NCBI GenBank assembly: GCA_946480295.1
Contig: CAMLIT010000012.1
Location: forward strand, 1-59,615
Direction: 5' to 3'
Length of the DNA stretch: 59,615 nucleotides
Origin: an uncultured Gemmatimonadota bacterium
GTDB lineage: Bacteria > Gemmatimonadota > Gemmatimonadetes > Gemmatimonadales > Gemmatimonadaceae
Position numbers and translations under genes: made by a program. Numbering within the stretch: position 1 is the first letter of the stretch; every line of letters starts with the position of its first letter. Positions 9,327-17,424 of the stretch are shown here, piece after piece. The notes beneath the pieces were generated by a model that worked only from the letters and a program-made list of their open reading frames with translations, was not told where the DNA came from and made no database searches.

Positions 9327-9342
9327 CAACAGGAGAAGGCGC

Positions 9343-9828
9343 ATGGCTGCGCAGCACCTGCGACACCCGCTCAGGAGATCCACCGACAGGGATCTCCACC
9401 GCAAGCCCGCGTCCGCCACCGCGGCCCGTGGCGCGCCGGCGGCCGATCCCAGTGGGTACCTCACGCCGCCCGTCGACTTCATCGCGGTTGACGCGCGCTG
9501 CGGCGATGCGTCGGCAACCCTCGACGCCCTCTCGACAGTCGTGAACGACGAGGCCGATCTCGACGACCTCCTCGACGACGGCGACGTGATCGCGGGGGTG
9601 ATCCCCATCCCGTCGGGGATCGCCTCTGGCGTCCGCGACGCGCTTGCCGCCGCGATCCTCGAGAGCTTCCCGAGCGCGGAGGAGCTCGACGCGTGGTTGC
9701 ACGCGCGCCATCGCCGACTCGATGGTGCGACGCCGTTCGAGCGCCTCGTCGCGGGCGACGGCTCGGCGGTGCTCCAGGCGTTGACGGACGATCGCGAACG
9801 CGATGCGCGGGTGCCGGCTGCTTCCTGA
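9343..9828 (+). CDS. MbcA/ParS-like (DUF2384) C-terminal domain protein
   Basis: A 161-residue protein. The first 50 residues are basic and probably disordered. The middle is acidic (DEADLDDLLDDGD). The last 50 residues, WLHARHRRLDGATPFERLV then VLQAL, match the pattern of the MbcA/ParS/Xre toxin-binding domain, in which a Trp-initiated helix leads into a G-x-x-P turn. Such proteins are antitoxins of RES-type toxins. No RES toxin gene is seen beside it, so it may be an orphan or serve another role. Start chosen at the ATG with AGGAGAAGG just upstream. Confidence 0.55.
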   Translation: MAAQHLRHPLRRSTDRDLHRKPASATAARGAPAADPSGYLTPPVDFIAVDARCGDASATLDALSTVVNDEADLDDLLDDGDVIAGVIPIPSGIASGVRDALAAAILESFPSAEELDAWLHARHRRLDGATPFERLVAGDGSAVLQALTDDRERDARVPAAS

Positions 9829-9924
9829 GCCAGCCGAGCGCACGCGGTAAGGGGCCCGCGTGCGCCGGCCCGGCTCCGGGGCGGCAGTCGAGTAAGGTGG
9901 GTCCTTGAAGCGGTCACTACGCCT

Positions 9925-9991
9925 CGATTCGTACGCCCTGATACGAATCGCTCGTTTCGATTCGTCCACTTCGGTTCGGTCATTCGATTCG
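9925..9991. promoter_or_regulatory. Clustered CGATTCG operator sites upstream of the KfrA-like gene
   Basis: CGATTCGTA (9925-9933) and TACGAATCG (9942-9950) form a perfect 9-bp inverted repeat with an 8-base spacer. Two further direct copies of the same word follow at 9958-9965 and 9985-9991. The cluster ends 48 bases before the ATG of the coiled-coil DNA-binding protein. KfrA-type proteins are known to repress their own promoters through repeated operators, so autoregulation is the simplest reading. Confidence 0.75.
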
Positions 9992-10039
9992 CCACCTGGA
10001 AACGCGACGAGTCCGTCGCACCCTCTTTCTGGAGCGCCG

Positions 10040-10972
10040 ATGCCCCGTCCCCCGAGACACGCCAGCCCCGCGGAGCTGCTGGACGCCGTTCGCCAGCAGA
10101 TCGCCGCTGACCCGAACATCACCCAGACCGAGCTGCGTGCCCGCGTCGGCGGCACCGCAAGCGTCGTCGCCGCCGCCCTGCGCGCCGTCCGGGTGGAGGC
10201 CGGCTTGATGCGGCTCGACGCGGGCGAGCAGCTGGACCCGCCGTTCGCGGACTTGATCCGGAAGCAGGAGCCGCCGTCCGTTCTGGACCTGCGGGCCAAG
10301 CTCCCCAGGGAGTTCGCGACCACGGTGGCCGCTCACCTGGCCAGCACCGAGGCGATCATCGCCGAGTTGCTGGAGCGGATGCAGCAGGACGCAGTGGTGG
10401 CCATGGACGCCGAGCGCGTCGACGCGCGACGACGCGTGGCCGCGGCGGACGCCCGGTGCGCGCGTGCGGAGGAATACGTCGAGGAGCTCCGCCTGGCCGC
10501 GGCGGAAGCAGTGGCGGAAACGGAGCGCGTGCGGACGGCGTCGGCCGAGGAGCGCGGTCGACAGACCGTGGAGATCGCGGTGCTCACGCGCAGCCTGGAG
10601 GAGGCCAGGTCCGAGCTGGCGCACGCGCAGAGCGAGCGCGCGATCGCTGTCGCGGAGCGCGAGAGGGTCGAGATCGCACTCCGAGACACACGCGAGCAGG
10701 CGATCACGCTCGGCCGAGATCTCGCAGCGGCAGGGGCCCGCGTCCAGGAACTCGAACGCCAGGTGACCGATCTAGGGTCCCGGCTCACGCGGGCTGACGG
10801 TGAACTCGCCGCCGCACGGGCTGCGGAAACCGAGGCCCGCGCCGCCGCGGCGGCCGCTCAGGCAACGATTGGCGCGCACGAGGCCGCGATCGCACGGCTG
10901 GAGGAGGAGATCAGCTTCCTGCGCGGCAGCAGGGACGAGCGGGTGCCGAGCGAGTCTCGGAAGCGCCGGTAG
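10040..10972 (+). CDS. KfrA-like DNA-binding coiled-coil protein
   Basis: 310 residues. The N-terminal 55 residues are predicted helix-turn-helix (ITQTELRARVGGTASVVAAALRAVR). From about residue 95 to 295 the protein is a continuous Ala/Glu/Arg-rich coiled coil with heptad spacing. The end is basic (SESRKRR). This architecture is that of KfrA of broad-host-range plasmids, an autorepressor and segregation or structural protein. Start chosen at ATG 10040 with CTGGAG 6 bases before; upstream in-frame sequence is the operator cluster. It suggests plasmid or integrated-element ancestry for this region. Sequence identity to true KfrA cannot be judged here. Confidence 0.7.
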   Translation: MPRPPRHASPAELLDAVRQQIAADPNITQTELRARVGGTASVVAAALRAVRVEAGLMRLDAGEQLDPPFADLIRKQEPPSVLDLRAKLPREFATTVAAHLASTEAIIAELLERMQQDAVVAMDAERVDARRRVAAADARCARAEEYVEELRLAAAEAVAETERVRTASAEERGRQTVEIAVLTRSLEEARSELAHAQSERAIAVAERERVEIALRDTREQAITLGRDLAAAGARVQELERQVTDLGSRLTRADGELAAARAAETEARAAAAAAQATIGAHEAAIARLEEEISFLRGSRDERVPSESRKRR

Positions 10973-11126
10973 CTTGCGGACGACTCGTACGCGTCGTGGC
11001 GATCGCGCGGCGCGCGGCTCTCGGCGATCAGCAGGCCGGCGATCCGGACTCCCTATCGCGGTGCGGCGGATAGCCAACGGGCGGCTGATCACCTCACTCG
11101 GACACAGGCACAATGCGGAGGTATTC

Positions 11127-11405
11127 GTGAGCGACGAGAGGGATGGTCCTGTCCTGATGACGACCCGGCCGGAGATCCCGGACCGGCGCATCCTAGAAGT
11201 TCTGGGGGTGGTCTTCGGGGAGGGTGACACACTCCTGGCAGCGCTCACCGCGATCGAAGAACTGGCTCTCGACTACGGGGCGGACGCGGTCGTCGACGTA
11301 CGCACGACCGCTGCGGCGGCGAGCGACGGGTACGGCCGTGCGCACCTCCGGGTGTTCGTGACCGGCACAGCTGTGAACCTGGACCCGCCCGCGCGCACGT
11401 TGTGA
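11127..11405 (+). CDS. YbjQ/UPF0145-like small protein
   Basis: A 92-residue cytoplasmic protein. The pattern ILEVLGVVFGEG, then a helix with IEELALDYGADAVVDVR and a final strand LRVFVTGTAV, resembles the YbjQ (UPF0145, putative metal-binding) fold that often forms pentamers. The GTG start at 11127 is preceded by GGAGG (11117-11121). An ATG lies 10 codons further in. The reading frame also extends upstream, but that part is Arg-rich shadow of the KfrA-like gene. Function unproven. Confidence 0.62.
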   Translation: MSDERDGPVLMTTRPEIPDRRILEVLGVVFGEGDTLLAALTAIEELALDYGADAVVDVRTTAAAASDGYGRAHLRVFVTGTAVNLDPPARTL

Positions 11406-11445
11406 GCCCATGTCGCGTCCGCCCGGTGATCGCTTCCGGGCTGTC

Positions 11446-13662
11446 TCAAGGCAGCAGGCGAAGCGCCGCATATCCGCTGGGTGATGCGGCGGGGATGATC
11501 CCGGGCCCCGGGTACTCGTCCGTGCGCCGCGTGAAGTACTGCCGATCGGCCAGGTTGTTGATCCCCGCCTGGAGCTCCCACCGGCTCGTGAGCCGCAGCG
11601 ACGCGGACCAGTCCATCACCGTGTAGCCCGGAACGCGCCCGACCACCGCATCGGCGCTCCGCTCCGTGTTGTCGGCGTCGCCGAACGCCGAGCTCACGAC
11701 GCTCGTCAGGAGCGTCGTGGAGAGCCGCCCGCGCACGCAGGTCGTGCCCACCCGCTCCACCACCCGCGGTGCGTACTCCACGCGATGGCCCCGCACGTCG
11801 TCCGTCGTGTAGTGCGCATCGGTGAGCGCGAGCGAATTGAAGACCGACAGGCTCCCGAGCCCGCCCACGTCGACGACCGGCGTCACCTCGACGTAGCTCT
11901 CGAGCCCCTGGTGCACGCTGTTCGCCACGTTCGTGCGCTCGGTGTACGTCCGCCCCGCGGAGTCCGTGAGGGTGCGCAGCCCCACGCGGTCCTCGTACGC
12001 GAGGTGAAACACGCCCAGGTCGAAGCGGATCCGGTCGTCCGCCGCCGTGCCGCGCCAGCCCAGGTCCACGCTCGTCCCATGCGAGTCGCGCATGTGCGGG
12101 TCGATCCGCGACACGCTCGCCACCGGCGTGAGCACGGAGTAGTCGAGCGGGCGGTACGCCTCGCTCACGTTCGCGTAGAGGTTCGTCGTGCCCGTCGTCA
12201 GCCAGCCCGCGCCGACGCCGACGAGGGGGATCGTCCGGGCCTTGCGCTGCGGCGCGAAGGTGGTGTCGGTGTACCCGTTGGCTGTCGACCGGAGGTGCTC
12301 GAGCCGCACGCCGGGGGTGATCGTGAGCCGGAGCCCGAAGCGCAGCATGTCCTCCGCCCACGCCGCGGCGTTCCGCGTGCCGTAGCGGACGTCTGTGCCG
12401 TACGCGGTTCCCGGCGCGAGCGACAGGTCGAAGTCCGCGCCCGTGCTGCCTTCGCCCCCCTCCTGGCGGCGCAGCGTCCCCTCGAAGTAGCGGGCACCTG
12501 CCGAGAACGTGTTCGTGACGCCGAACAGTCGGTGTTCGGCCAGGAGGCGCAGCTCCTCCGTGACGTTGTGGAAGCCTTCGTCCTCGACCTCGCGTGGGAC
12601 GTACTGCCCTGTGATTGGATCCGGCGCGTCGAGCGCGCCCGGCCCGCCGTCCTCGTCGCGCCAGACGAGCGCGCGTGCGCTCGACATGTACGACGTCTGG
12701 CTCTCCACGCGTACCGAGTGTGCAGGGTGCCAATCGAGCGTGGTCGACGCCACGTTCCACGGGGATGTCAGCCAGTTGCGCGCGCGGAACGATTGCCGCG
12801 CTCCCGCCGCGAACTCGGCGTCGGTGAGGCCGCCCGGCATGTGGATCCGGTTCCGGAGCGCCGAGTACTCCACCCGCGCCGTCAGGGCGCTCGACAGCGG
12901 CGCCTCCAGTGCGGCATAGGTGCTGAACTGATCCAGATCCGAGTTCGGGCGCCAGCCATCCTGCGACCTGCGCTGCGCGTAGCCGAACCAGCGCCACCCG
13001 TTGCTGCCGCCGTCCAGCGAGGCGTAGGAGTCGTGGAGCCCGTAGCTCCCCACCGTCTCCTCCGCGTCGAGGGCGAGCGAGTGCGACGGATCGCCCCGGC
13101 GCATGATGTAGTTCACGACGCCCCCGAACTGCGGGCCGTACTGGAGTCCGCTCGCGCCCTCGATGAGCTCCACGCGCTCGACTGCCTCCATCGGCGGGAC
13201 GTAGTACGTCTCGGGGTAGCCGAAGGGGTCCGCGGCGATGCCGATCCCGTTCTGCCGCACGTTCATCTCGACCGATTGCGTGGGATCGAGGCCGCGGACG
13301 GCGATGCCGTTGGAGGGGAAGCCGCTCCCCTCGGTCTCGGACACCACCAGCCCCGGCACGCGCCCGAGCACCTGGCGCGCCACGTTCTGCGCCGTGTTCG
13401 CCCCCACGCTGTCCACGAGCAGCACCTCCGTCTTTCGCCCATCCAGCAGCACCGCCCCGAGCTGATTGGGGAGGAAGGCGACCGTCCGCGGCGCCACGCT
13501 GGCCGTCACCCGGACCTGCCCGAGGACGACCGGGCGGCGAGCGGTGGAGTCCGTCATCGGGGTACGCGGCTGCTGGGCGGCGGCGCTGCCGGTGCGTGCA
13601 CCGAGTGCAGCGATGATGAGCAGAGCGGTGGGGAGGGGGAGTCGGGCGACGAGGCGGAGCAT
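11446..13662 (-). CDS. TonB-dependent outer-membrane receptor
   Basis: A 738-residue ligand-gated porin importing an iron chelate or similar substrate using TonB energy. Signal peptide at residues 1-30. The plug domain begins at about residue 60 (LGQVRVTASVA, a TonB-box-like segment, then NVARQVLGRVPGLVV and the GIAVRGLDPTQSVEM and VERVELIEGASGLQYGP motifs). The remaining 500 residues are beta-barrel strands. The layout is closest to FecA/ferric-citrate-type receptors, but no FecR-type N-terminal signalling domain or sigma/anti-sigma pair is present. Start chosen at the ATG that begins the signal peptide. Confidence 0.93.
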   Translation of the reverse strand: MLRLVARLPLPTALLIIAALGARTGSAAAQQPRTPMTDSTARRPVVLGQVRVTASVAPRTVAFLPNQLGAVLLDGRKTEVLLVDSVGANTAQNVARQVLGRVPGLVVSETEGSGFPSNGIAVRGLDPTQSVEMNVRQNGIGIAADPFGYPETYYVPPMEAVERVELIEGASGLQYGPQFGGVVNYIMRRGDPSHSLALDAEETVGSYGLHDSYASLDGGSNGWRWFGYAQRRSQDGWRPNSDLDQFSTYAALEAPLSSALTARVEYSALRNRIHMPGGLTDAEFAAGARQSFRARNWLTSPWNVASTTLDWHPAHSVRVESQTSYMSSARALVWRDEDGGPGALDAPDPITGQYVPREVEDEGFHNVTEELRLLAEHRLFGVTNTFSAGARYFEGTLRRQEGGEGSTGADFDLSLAPGTAYGTDVRYGTRNAAAWAEDMLRFGLRLTITPGVRLEHLRSTANGYTDTTFAPQRKARTIPLVGVGAGWLTTGTTNLYANVSEAYRPLDYSVLTPVASVSRIDPHMRDSHGTSVDLGWRGTAADDRIRFDLGVFHLAYEDRVGLRTLTDSAGRTYTERTNVANSVHQGLESYVEVTPVVDVGGLGSLSVFNSLALTDAHYTTDDVRGHRVEYAPRVVERVGTTCVRGRLSTTLLTSVVSSAFGDADNTERSADAVVGRVPGYTVMDWSASLRLTSRWELQAGINNLADRQYFTRRTDEYPGPGIIPAASPSGYAALRLLP

Positions 13663-14156
13663 GGCGGGCGCGCAAGGGCCATCGAGCGGGTGGACGGCCG
13701 TTCCGGGCCTTCCGGCGGCCGCGGTGGGCAGGCTAGCGGAGAACACCGATAAATTCAATCGGGATTATCTTGCGTAGGGTCGGCTCGCTGCCTAGCCGAC
13801 CCCGCCCCCGGGCGTCGCTGCCGAACACCTCGTCCCCGTCGAACGTGTCCGACCCACGGGATGCAAAGCGTCGCGAGCGACTGCCATCTTCGACGTCTTT
13901 GGCGCCCGCGATCGCGTCAGCGCCCCCGGAAAGCCCTGTTTCCCAATGCGCGTCAGCAGGTCTCCCGTTCGGCGCTTTCTTCGGCAGCCTCGCGATCCTC
14001 GCCTGAGCGTCGATCCCGCCACAAAAGTCCTCGCGCCGCCCAGCTACGTCGGGAGTGAGGCGACCGTCACGAACGCAGGTATCCTCATGGACGAGGTCCG
14101 AGGCCATCCGCCCGATCCCCGCGCGAACGCGCATCGTCCCGCCACCCGGACCGGCA
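13663..14156. other. Divergent intergenic region
   Basis: Almost 500 bases between the divergent TonB receptor and receiver genes with no convincing gene. It contains an AT-rich island at 13748-13769 with a dyad (GATAA, 12-base spacer, TTATC), the best candidate for the receptor's promoter or operator. Nothing else is recognised. Confidence 0.45.
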
Positions 14157-14552
14157 ATGCGTGAGCACTTCGGGCTCATCCTGATCGTCGAAGACAACGA
14201 GGACAACCGATTGATCTACACGGCCTACCTCGAGCACGTCGGCTATCGCGTCCTCGAGGCAGGGGACGGCTGGACGGCGATCGCCATGGCCCAGGATGGG
14301 CACCCGGATCTCGTGCTCATGGACGTGTCGATCCCCGGCATAGACGGTTGGGAAGCCACGCGACGGCTCAAGGCGAACCCCGCGACGCGCGCTATCCCGA
14401 TCATCGCTCTTACCGCGCACGCCCTCGCCGAGGATCGCCTCAGGGCCGCCGATGCGGGCTGCGACGGCTACCTCGCCAAGCCGATCGAGCCCCGGGACGT
14501 CGCCGAGGAGGTGGCGCGGATCCTCGCGGAGCGCGGTGCTCGAGGTGCGTGA
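14157..14552 (+). CDS. Single-domain response regulator (DivK-like)
   Basis: A 131-residue stand-alone receiver domain. Acidic pocket VEDNEDN near the N-terminus, phospho-acceptor Asp in DLVLMDVSIPGIDG, Thr in IIALTAHAL and switch Lys in LAKPIEP are all present. There is no output domain, so it would work by protein contact, as DivK, CheY or Spo0F do, often as a partner of hybrid kinases. The frame extends upstream, but that part is shadow sequence; the ATG at 14157 begins directly before the first beta strand. Confidence 0.9.
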   Translation: MREHFGLILIVEDNEDNRLIYTAYLEHVGYRVLEAGDGWTAIAMAQDGHPDLVLMDVSIPGIDGWEATRRLKANPATRAIPIIALTAHALAEDRLRAADAGCDGYLAKPIEPRDVAEEVARILAERGARGA

Positions 14553-14699
14553 AGGCGCCTTCGCCGACGCGCTGCGGCCCTGCGCGGGTGCGCCCCAGCC
14601 GGCACGGTTCGCGAGGCGGGGCCGGCTGGCAGGTGCCAGCCTGGCGTACGGCAGGGGCTCGCGTAGGCTTTCCTTGGCTTCTGCCATCCGGAGCGGTTG

Positions 14700-15086
14700 A
14701 TGCCCGATTCGCCAGTCACGTACACAGTGGATGAAGCGCGCGGCCTGGTGGAAACGACGATTCGGGAAGGGTTCACCTATCCGGACATCGTCGCGACGTT
14801 CGTTGCACTGCGCACGGATCCGCGGATCCGTCCCGAGTTCGATCGGTTGGCGGTCTACGAGGCGACGCACGTGCCCCTCACGACGGCCGAGGTGCGAACG
14901 ATGGTCGAGGCTGCGGCGCGCGTCCCGCACTCCACGGGCACGCGTGTGGCCGTGGTGGTGCGCTGCGACGTGATGTACGGCATGATGCGGATGTACGAGT
15001 TGTACGGCGATAGCGTCGGGATCCAGGTCCGCGTCTTTCGCGACCGCATCGACGCCGATCGTTGGCTAAACCGCCGGCCGGCGTGA
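14700..15086 (+). CDS. Hypothetical protein, possibly SpoIIAA-like
   Basis: A 128-residue cytoplasmic protein. Helix and strand alternation (a segment of charged helices, then VAVVVRCDVMYGMMRMYELY, VGIQVRVF and ADRWL) resembles the SpoIIAA-like/STAS-related fold found in small regulatory proteins of environmental bacteria. A GGAG ribosome site lies at 14690-14693; a TTG directly before the ATG could also serve as start. It sits between two receiver proteins, so a signalling role is possible (inference). Confidence 0.65.
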   Translation: MPDSPVTYTVDEARGLVETTIREGFTYPDIVATFVALRTDPRIRPEFDRLAVYEATHVPLTTAEVRTMVEAAARVPHSTGTRVAVVVRCDVMYGMMRMYELYGDSVGIQVRVFRDRIDADRWLNRRPA

Positions 15087-15156
15087 TTCGAGGGGCCACT
15101 GGACGCGTCCGACCCGAAGGCCGGTACGCGAGCGTGACTCACACGCGCGATCCATG

Positions 15157-15193
15157 GGTCGGCGATGTTTTTGGGGTCGGCGATGCTTTTTGG
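15157..15193 (+). repeat. Short tandem repeat before the receiver gene
   Basis: GGTCGGCGATGTTTTTGG (15157-15174) is followed at once by a near-identical unit (15175-15193), and a third degenerate unit runs into GCCGATACTTTTC. The T-rich tracts are unusual in this GC-rich window and may mark a promoter or bent DNA upstream of the receiver gene. Confidence 0.6.
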
Positions 15194-15201
15194 GGGTGGC
15201 G

Positions 15202-15288
15202 CCGATACTTTTCGCGCGTACCTCTCCCTTCCTCCTCCGGCCGATCACGGCCGCCCATGCCCGCAAGACCCGAACGACCGGCGCGGCC
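15202..15288 (+). repeat. Dispersed repeat copy B (leader plus first codons of receiver)
   Basis: Matches 4709-4796. Here the repeat spans the leader and the first codons of the receiver gene at 15257, whose ATG is intact. The start MPARPERPARPAV is encoded inside the repeat. Confidence 0.75.
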
Positions 15289-16132
15289 CGCCGTCCTCCT
15301 CGTGGAGGACAACGATCTCCTGCGGCGCGCGTGCACGATGGCCCTCCAGCAGGCCCAGTACGTCGTCCTGTCCGCACCAGACGGCGAGCGCGCCCTCGAG
15401 CTATTGAGCGAACTCGTGGCGCCGCCAGACGCGCTAGTCGTGGACATGCGACTCCCCGATATGAATGGCACGGCCTTCGTCGGCCGGGCGGGGCTCCCGG
15501 CGGCGGTCCTCTACGTTTCCGCCGATCCCCGGGCGCTCGCCGAGGCGCGACGCGTCGCCCGGTCCAAGGACGCGGTGCTGGCCAAACCGTTCTCGGCGGA
15601 TGAGCTACGTACGCGCATCGGCGAGCTTCTGGACAGTGAGATCGATCCCGAGCCGGACGTGGCATTGCGCGATGCCGGGCCGACGACTGCTGATCCAGCG
15701 AGACGCGAATCACGTCTTCATCTTTGCGCCACGGCTACAGCTGACGGGCCGTCAGGTCGCGCAGGTGACCGATCGGTGTCGTGCGGCGCTCGTGGGCTTT
15801 CGCGACTTCAACTTTCACCCGGCCCACGATGCGGACGTCTTCGCGTGGGTGATCGAGTTCGCATCGCTGCGTGCCGCGGGGCGCTTCTTCCACACCGTCC
15901 GACGGAGCATACGAGATCGATCCGCGTAACGATCCCGGGACCCTGTCAGCGACTGACCGCCTGTGTTTCCGACCTCGCGCCGTTGTCGCGCAGCCAGCTG
16001 ACGAGCGCCTGGCGTCCAGTATCCAGACCCGCCGCAATCCCGACAGGCGTTCGTTTGGCATACGACGGAATCCAATTCACGTCGGCGCCACGCGCGAAGA
16101 GGTATTCTGCTGTGCGGCGATGGCCGCCATGA
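15257..16132 (+). CDS. Receiver-domain protein with anomalous 3' extension
   Basis: The first 135 residues are a receiver domain: VEDNDLLRRA, phospho-acceptor in LVVDMRLPDMNG, YVSAD, and switch Lys in LAKPFSADEL. After about base 15660 the frame stays open to 16132, but the encoded sequence is Arg/Ser/Pro-rich and overlaps both the small gene at 15672 and, antisense, the ankyrin gene. I take only the receiver part as genuine. The original stop was probably lost by a frame change, or the small frame at 15672-15929 is the true tail. Confidence 0.75.
   Translation: MPARPERPARPAVLLVEDNDLLRRACTMALQQAQYVVLSAPDGERALELLSELVAPPDALVVDMRLPDMNGTAFVGRAGLPAAVLYVSADPRALAEARRVARSKDAVLAKPFSADELRTRIGELLDSEIDPEPDVALRDAGPTTADPARRESRLHLCATATADGPSGRAGDRSVSCGARGLSRLQLSPGPRCGRLRVGDRVRIAACRGALLPHRPTEHTRSIRVTIPGPCQRLTACVSDLAPLSRSQLTSAWRPVSRPAAIPTGVRLAYDGIQFTSAPRAKRYSAVRRWPP
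15672..15929 (+). CDS. Hypothetical 85-aa protein overlapping the receiver gene
   Basis: Not recognised. The translation (start MPGRRLLIQRDANHVFIF, then QVTDRCRAALVGFRD and a Phe-rich C-terminal half) has the composition of a real protein, with aromatic residues and alternating strands and helices, unlike the other frames here. It may be an independent small gene, or the natural C-terminal extension of the receiver separated from it by a frameshift near 15660. No good ribosome site precedes the ATG, which favours the second reading slightly. Confidence 0.5.
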   Translation: MPGRRLLIQRDANHVFIFAPRLQLTGRQVAQVTDRCRAALVGFRDFNFHPAHDADVFAWVIEFASLRAAGRFFHTVRRSIRDRSA

Positions 16133-16689
16133 CACGCTTGCCAGAACGCGTCATTTATGTCCTGGGCTGCAGGGGGAGAGGGACCGCGAAAGAACGTCTC
16201 GACTTGAGCGGTCAACCCCAGCGCTGCCGCGTGCCACAGCTTCTCGACCTTCGCACCGCGGTCGACCAGCAGCCGTGCCACGCGCCAACAACCATAGGCG
16301 ACGGCGTCGTCCAGCGGAGTGCCACCGGCAATGGATGCGCCCGTCGCCTCGACGCTGGCGCCGCCGGTGATCAACGCGTCGGCGACTTCTACGTCGTCGC
16401 TACTCGCGGCCCAATGCAGCGGCGTCTCCTCATGCCACGCGCCTTCAACGGGTGCGTTCGGGTCCGCCCCAGCCGCGATGAGCACTCTGACCACGGCAGG
16501 ACCATTGGGGAAGAAGCCTGGCCAATCGGTGGCTACGTGCAGCGCCGTGTGCGACCCGCCCTTGTTGCCTTCGATACGCGTGACCGCGAGCCCGGGATTG
16601 CGGGCGAGTAGTATCTGCAGTGTGTCGAGGTCACCGCCGTGGATGCAGCGGACCAACTCTACGGCCAGAGGATCGGATTCCTTGATCAT
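15946..16689 (-). CDS. Ankyrin-repeat protein
   Basis: 247 residues with about six ankyrin-type repeats. Diagnostic segments are GGSHTALHVATDW, VVRVLIAAGADPNAP, ETPLHWAASSDDVEVADALITGGASVEA, GTPLDDAVAYGCWRVARLLVDRGA, and near the end RRTAEYLFARGADVNWI. No signal peptide, so it is cytoplasmic. Ankyrin proteins are protein-binding scaffolds; no partner is identifiable. It is convergent with the small gene at 15672. The last helical repeat is degenerate (WLRDNGARS). Confidence 0.9.
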   Translation of the reverse strand: MIKESDPLAVELVRCIHGGDLDTLQILLARNPGLAVTRIEGNKGGSHTALHVATDWPGFFPNGPAVVRVLIAAGADPNAPVEGAWHEETPLHWAASSDDVEVADALITGGASVEATGASIAGGTPLDDAVAYGCWRVARLLVDRGAKVEKLWHAAALGLTAQVETFFRGPSPPAAQDINDAFWQACHGGHRRTAEYLFARGADVNWIPSYAKRTPVGIAAGLDTGRQALVSWLRDNGARSETQAVSR

Positions 16690-16863
16690 GACGGACCCTC
16701 GCGCAAGGATGACAGCGAGCGAGAATATGAGTCCTCGGCCTCAACACGCGCGACGAACTCCTGCCGAGCCTCGGGTATCGTCGGCGACGCGTGGCGACGC
16801 GCCGGTCGTCGCGGCAAGCTCAGTTCTCGAGGTGGCGTGGCGACTCGACCTGCGGGCATGAGG

Positions 16864-17424
16864 TCATCGGCTGCAGCCCCGCCGCTCGAGCTTGTCCTTC
16901 GCCTTCCCCTCCGCGGTCGTCTGCCACTGCATGTTGCTCGGGATGTCCCCCCCGCCGCAGGCGAGTGGGACGATGTGGTCCACGACGTGACCTGGCCAGC
17001 CGTGTGGGTGGCCGCTTTCGCGCATGAACTCGTCCTTCGCCGCGGCGCTGCGCTTGATGCGACCTCGCGAATCCCGCTCGCCGGACGGCGCCGAGTACGA
17101 GCGTGCCCGCGGAACTCTGGGTGCGCGTGTCCGTAGCCGAGGCGTCTCCCTGCGCGGCTCCTCCAACCGGAGGCGGGGGGCGGGCGGCCCGAGGCCGAGG
17201 CTCCGGGACTCACTTCGAGGAATGTCGCTGCGCGGCTCGTAACTTCGCGAGGGTCGCGGCTCGTAGTTGCGGGGCATGCGAGGCTCGTACGCCCGCGGGC
17301 TGTAATTTCGCGAATGAAATCCGCCGTGGCTGCCGCGTTGGGCGTGCGCGCTGGTTGGCACTGTGCCGATCAGCGCGGCGGCGAGTGCGGCGGACGAAAG
17401 GACACCGGCGAGACGTACGCGCAT
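16864..17424 (-). CDS. Secreted HNH-nuclease-motif protein
   Basis: A 186-residue protein with a clear signal peptide (residues 1-28, ending SAHA). A low-complexity linker follows that repeats Tyr-Glu-Pro-Arg about four times (residues 40-65) and is rich in Arg, Pro and Ser. The C-terminal 60 residues carry an HNH-type motif: HVVDHIVPLACGGGDIPSNMQW, i.e. a DHI-x-P-L core and a terminal Asn. It would act outside the cytoplasm on DNA or RNA if active. Cys residues in the nuclease part (two) could form a disulfide. No immunity protein or secretion-system gene is adjacent. Confidence 0.75.
   Translation of the reverse strand: MRVRLAGVLSSAALAAALIGTVPTSAHAQRGSHGGFHSRNYSPRAYEPRMPRNYEPRPSRSYEPRSDIPRSESRSLGLGPPAPRLRLEEPRRETPRLRTRAPRVPRARSYSAPSGERDSRGRIKRSAAAKDEFMRESGHPHGWPGHVVDHIVPLACGGGDIPSNMQWQTTAEGKAKDKLERRGCSR

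Noticed and set aside
11785..13752. A 655-codon open frame antisense to the TonB receptor
   Set aside because: Arg/His/Glu-rich composition, no ribosome site, no domain; a by-product of high GC on the strand opposite a real gene.
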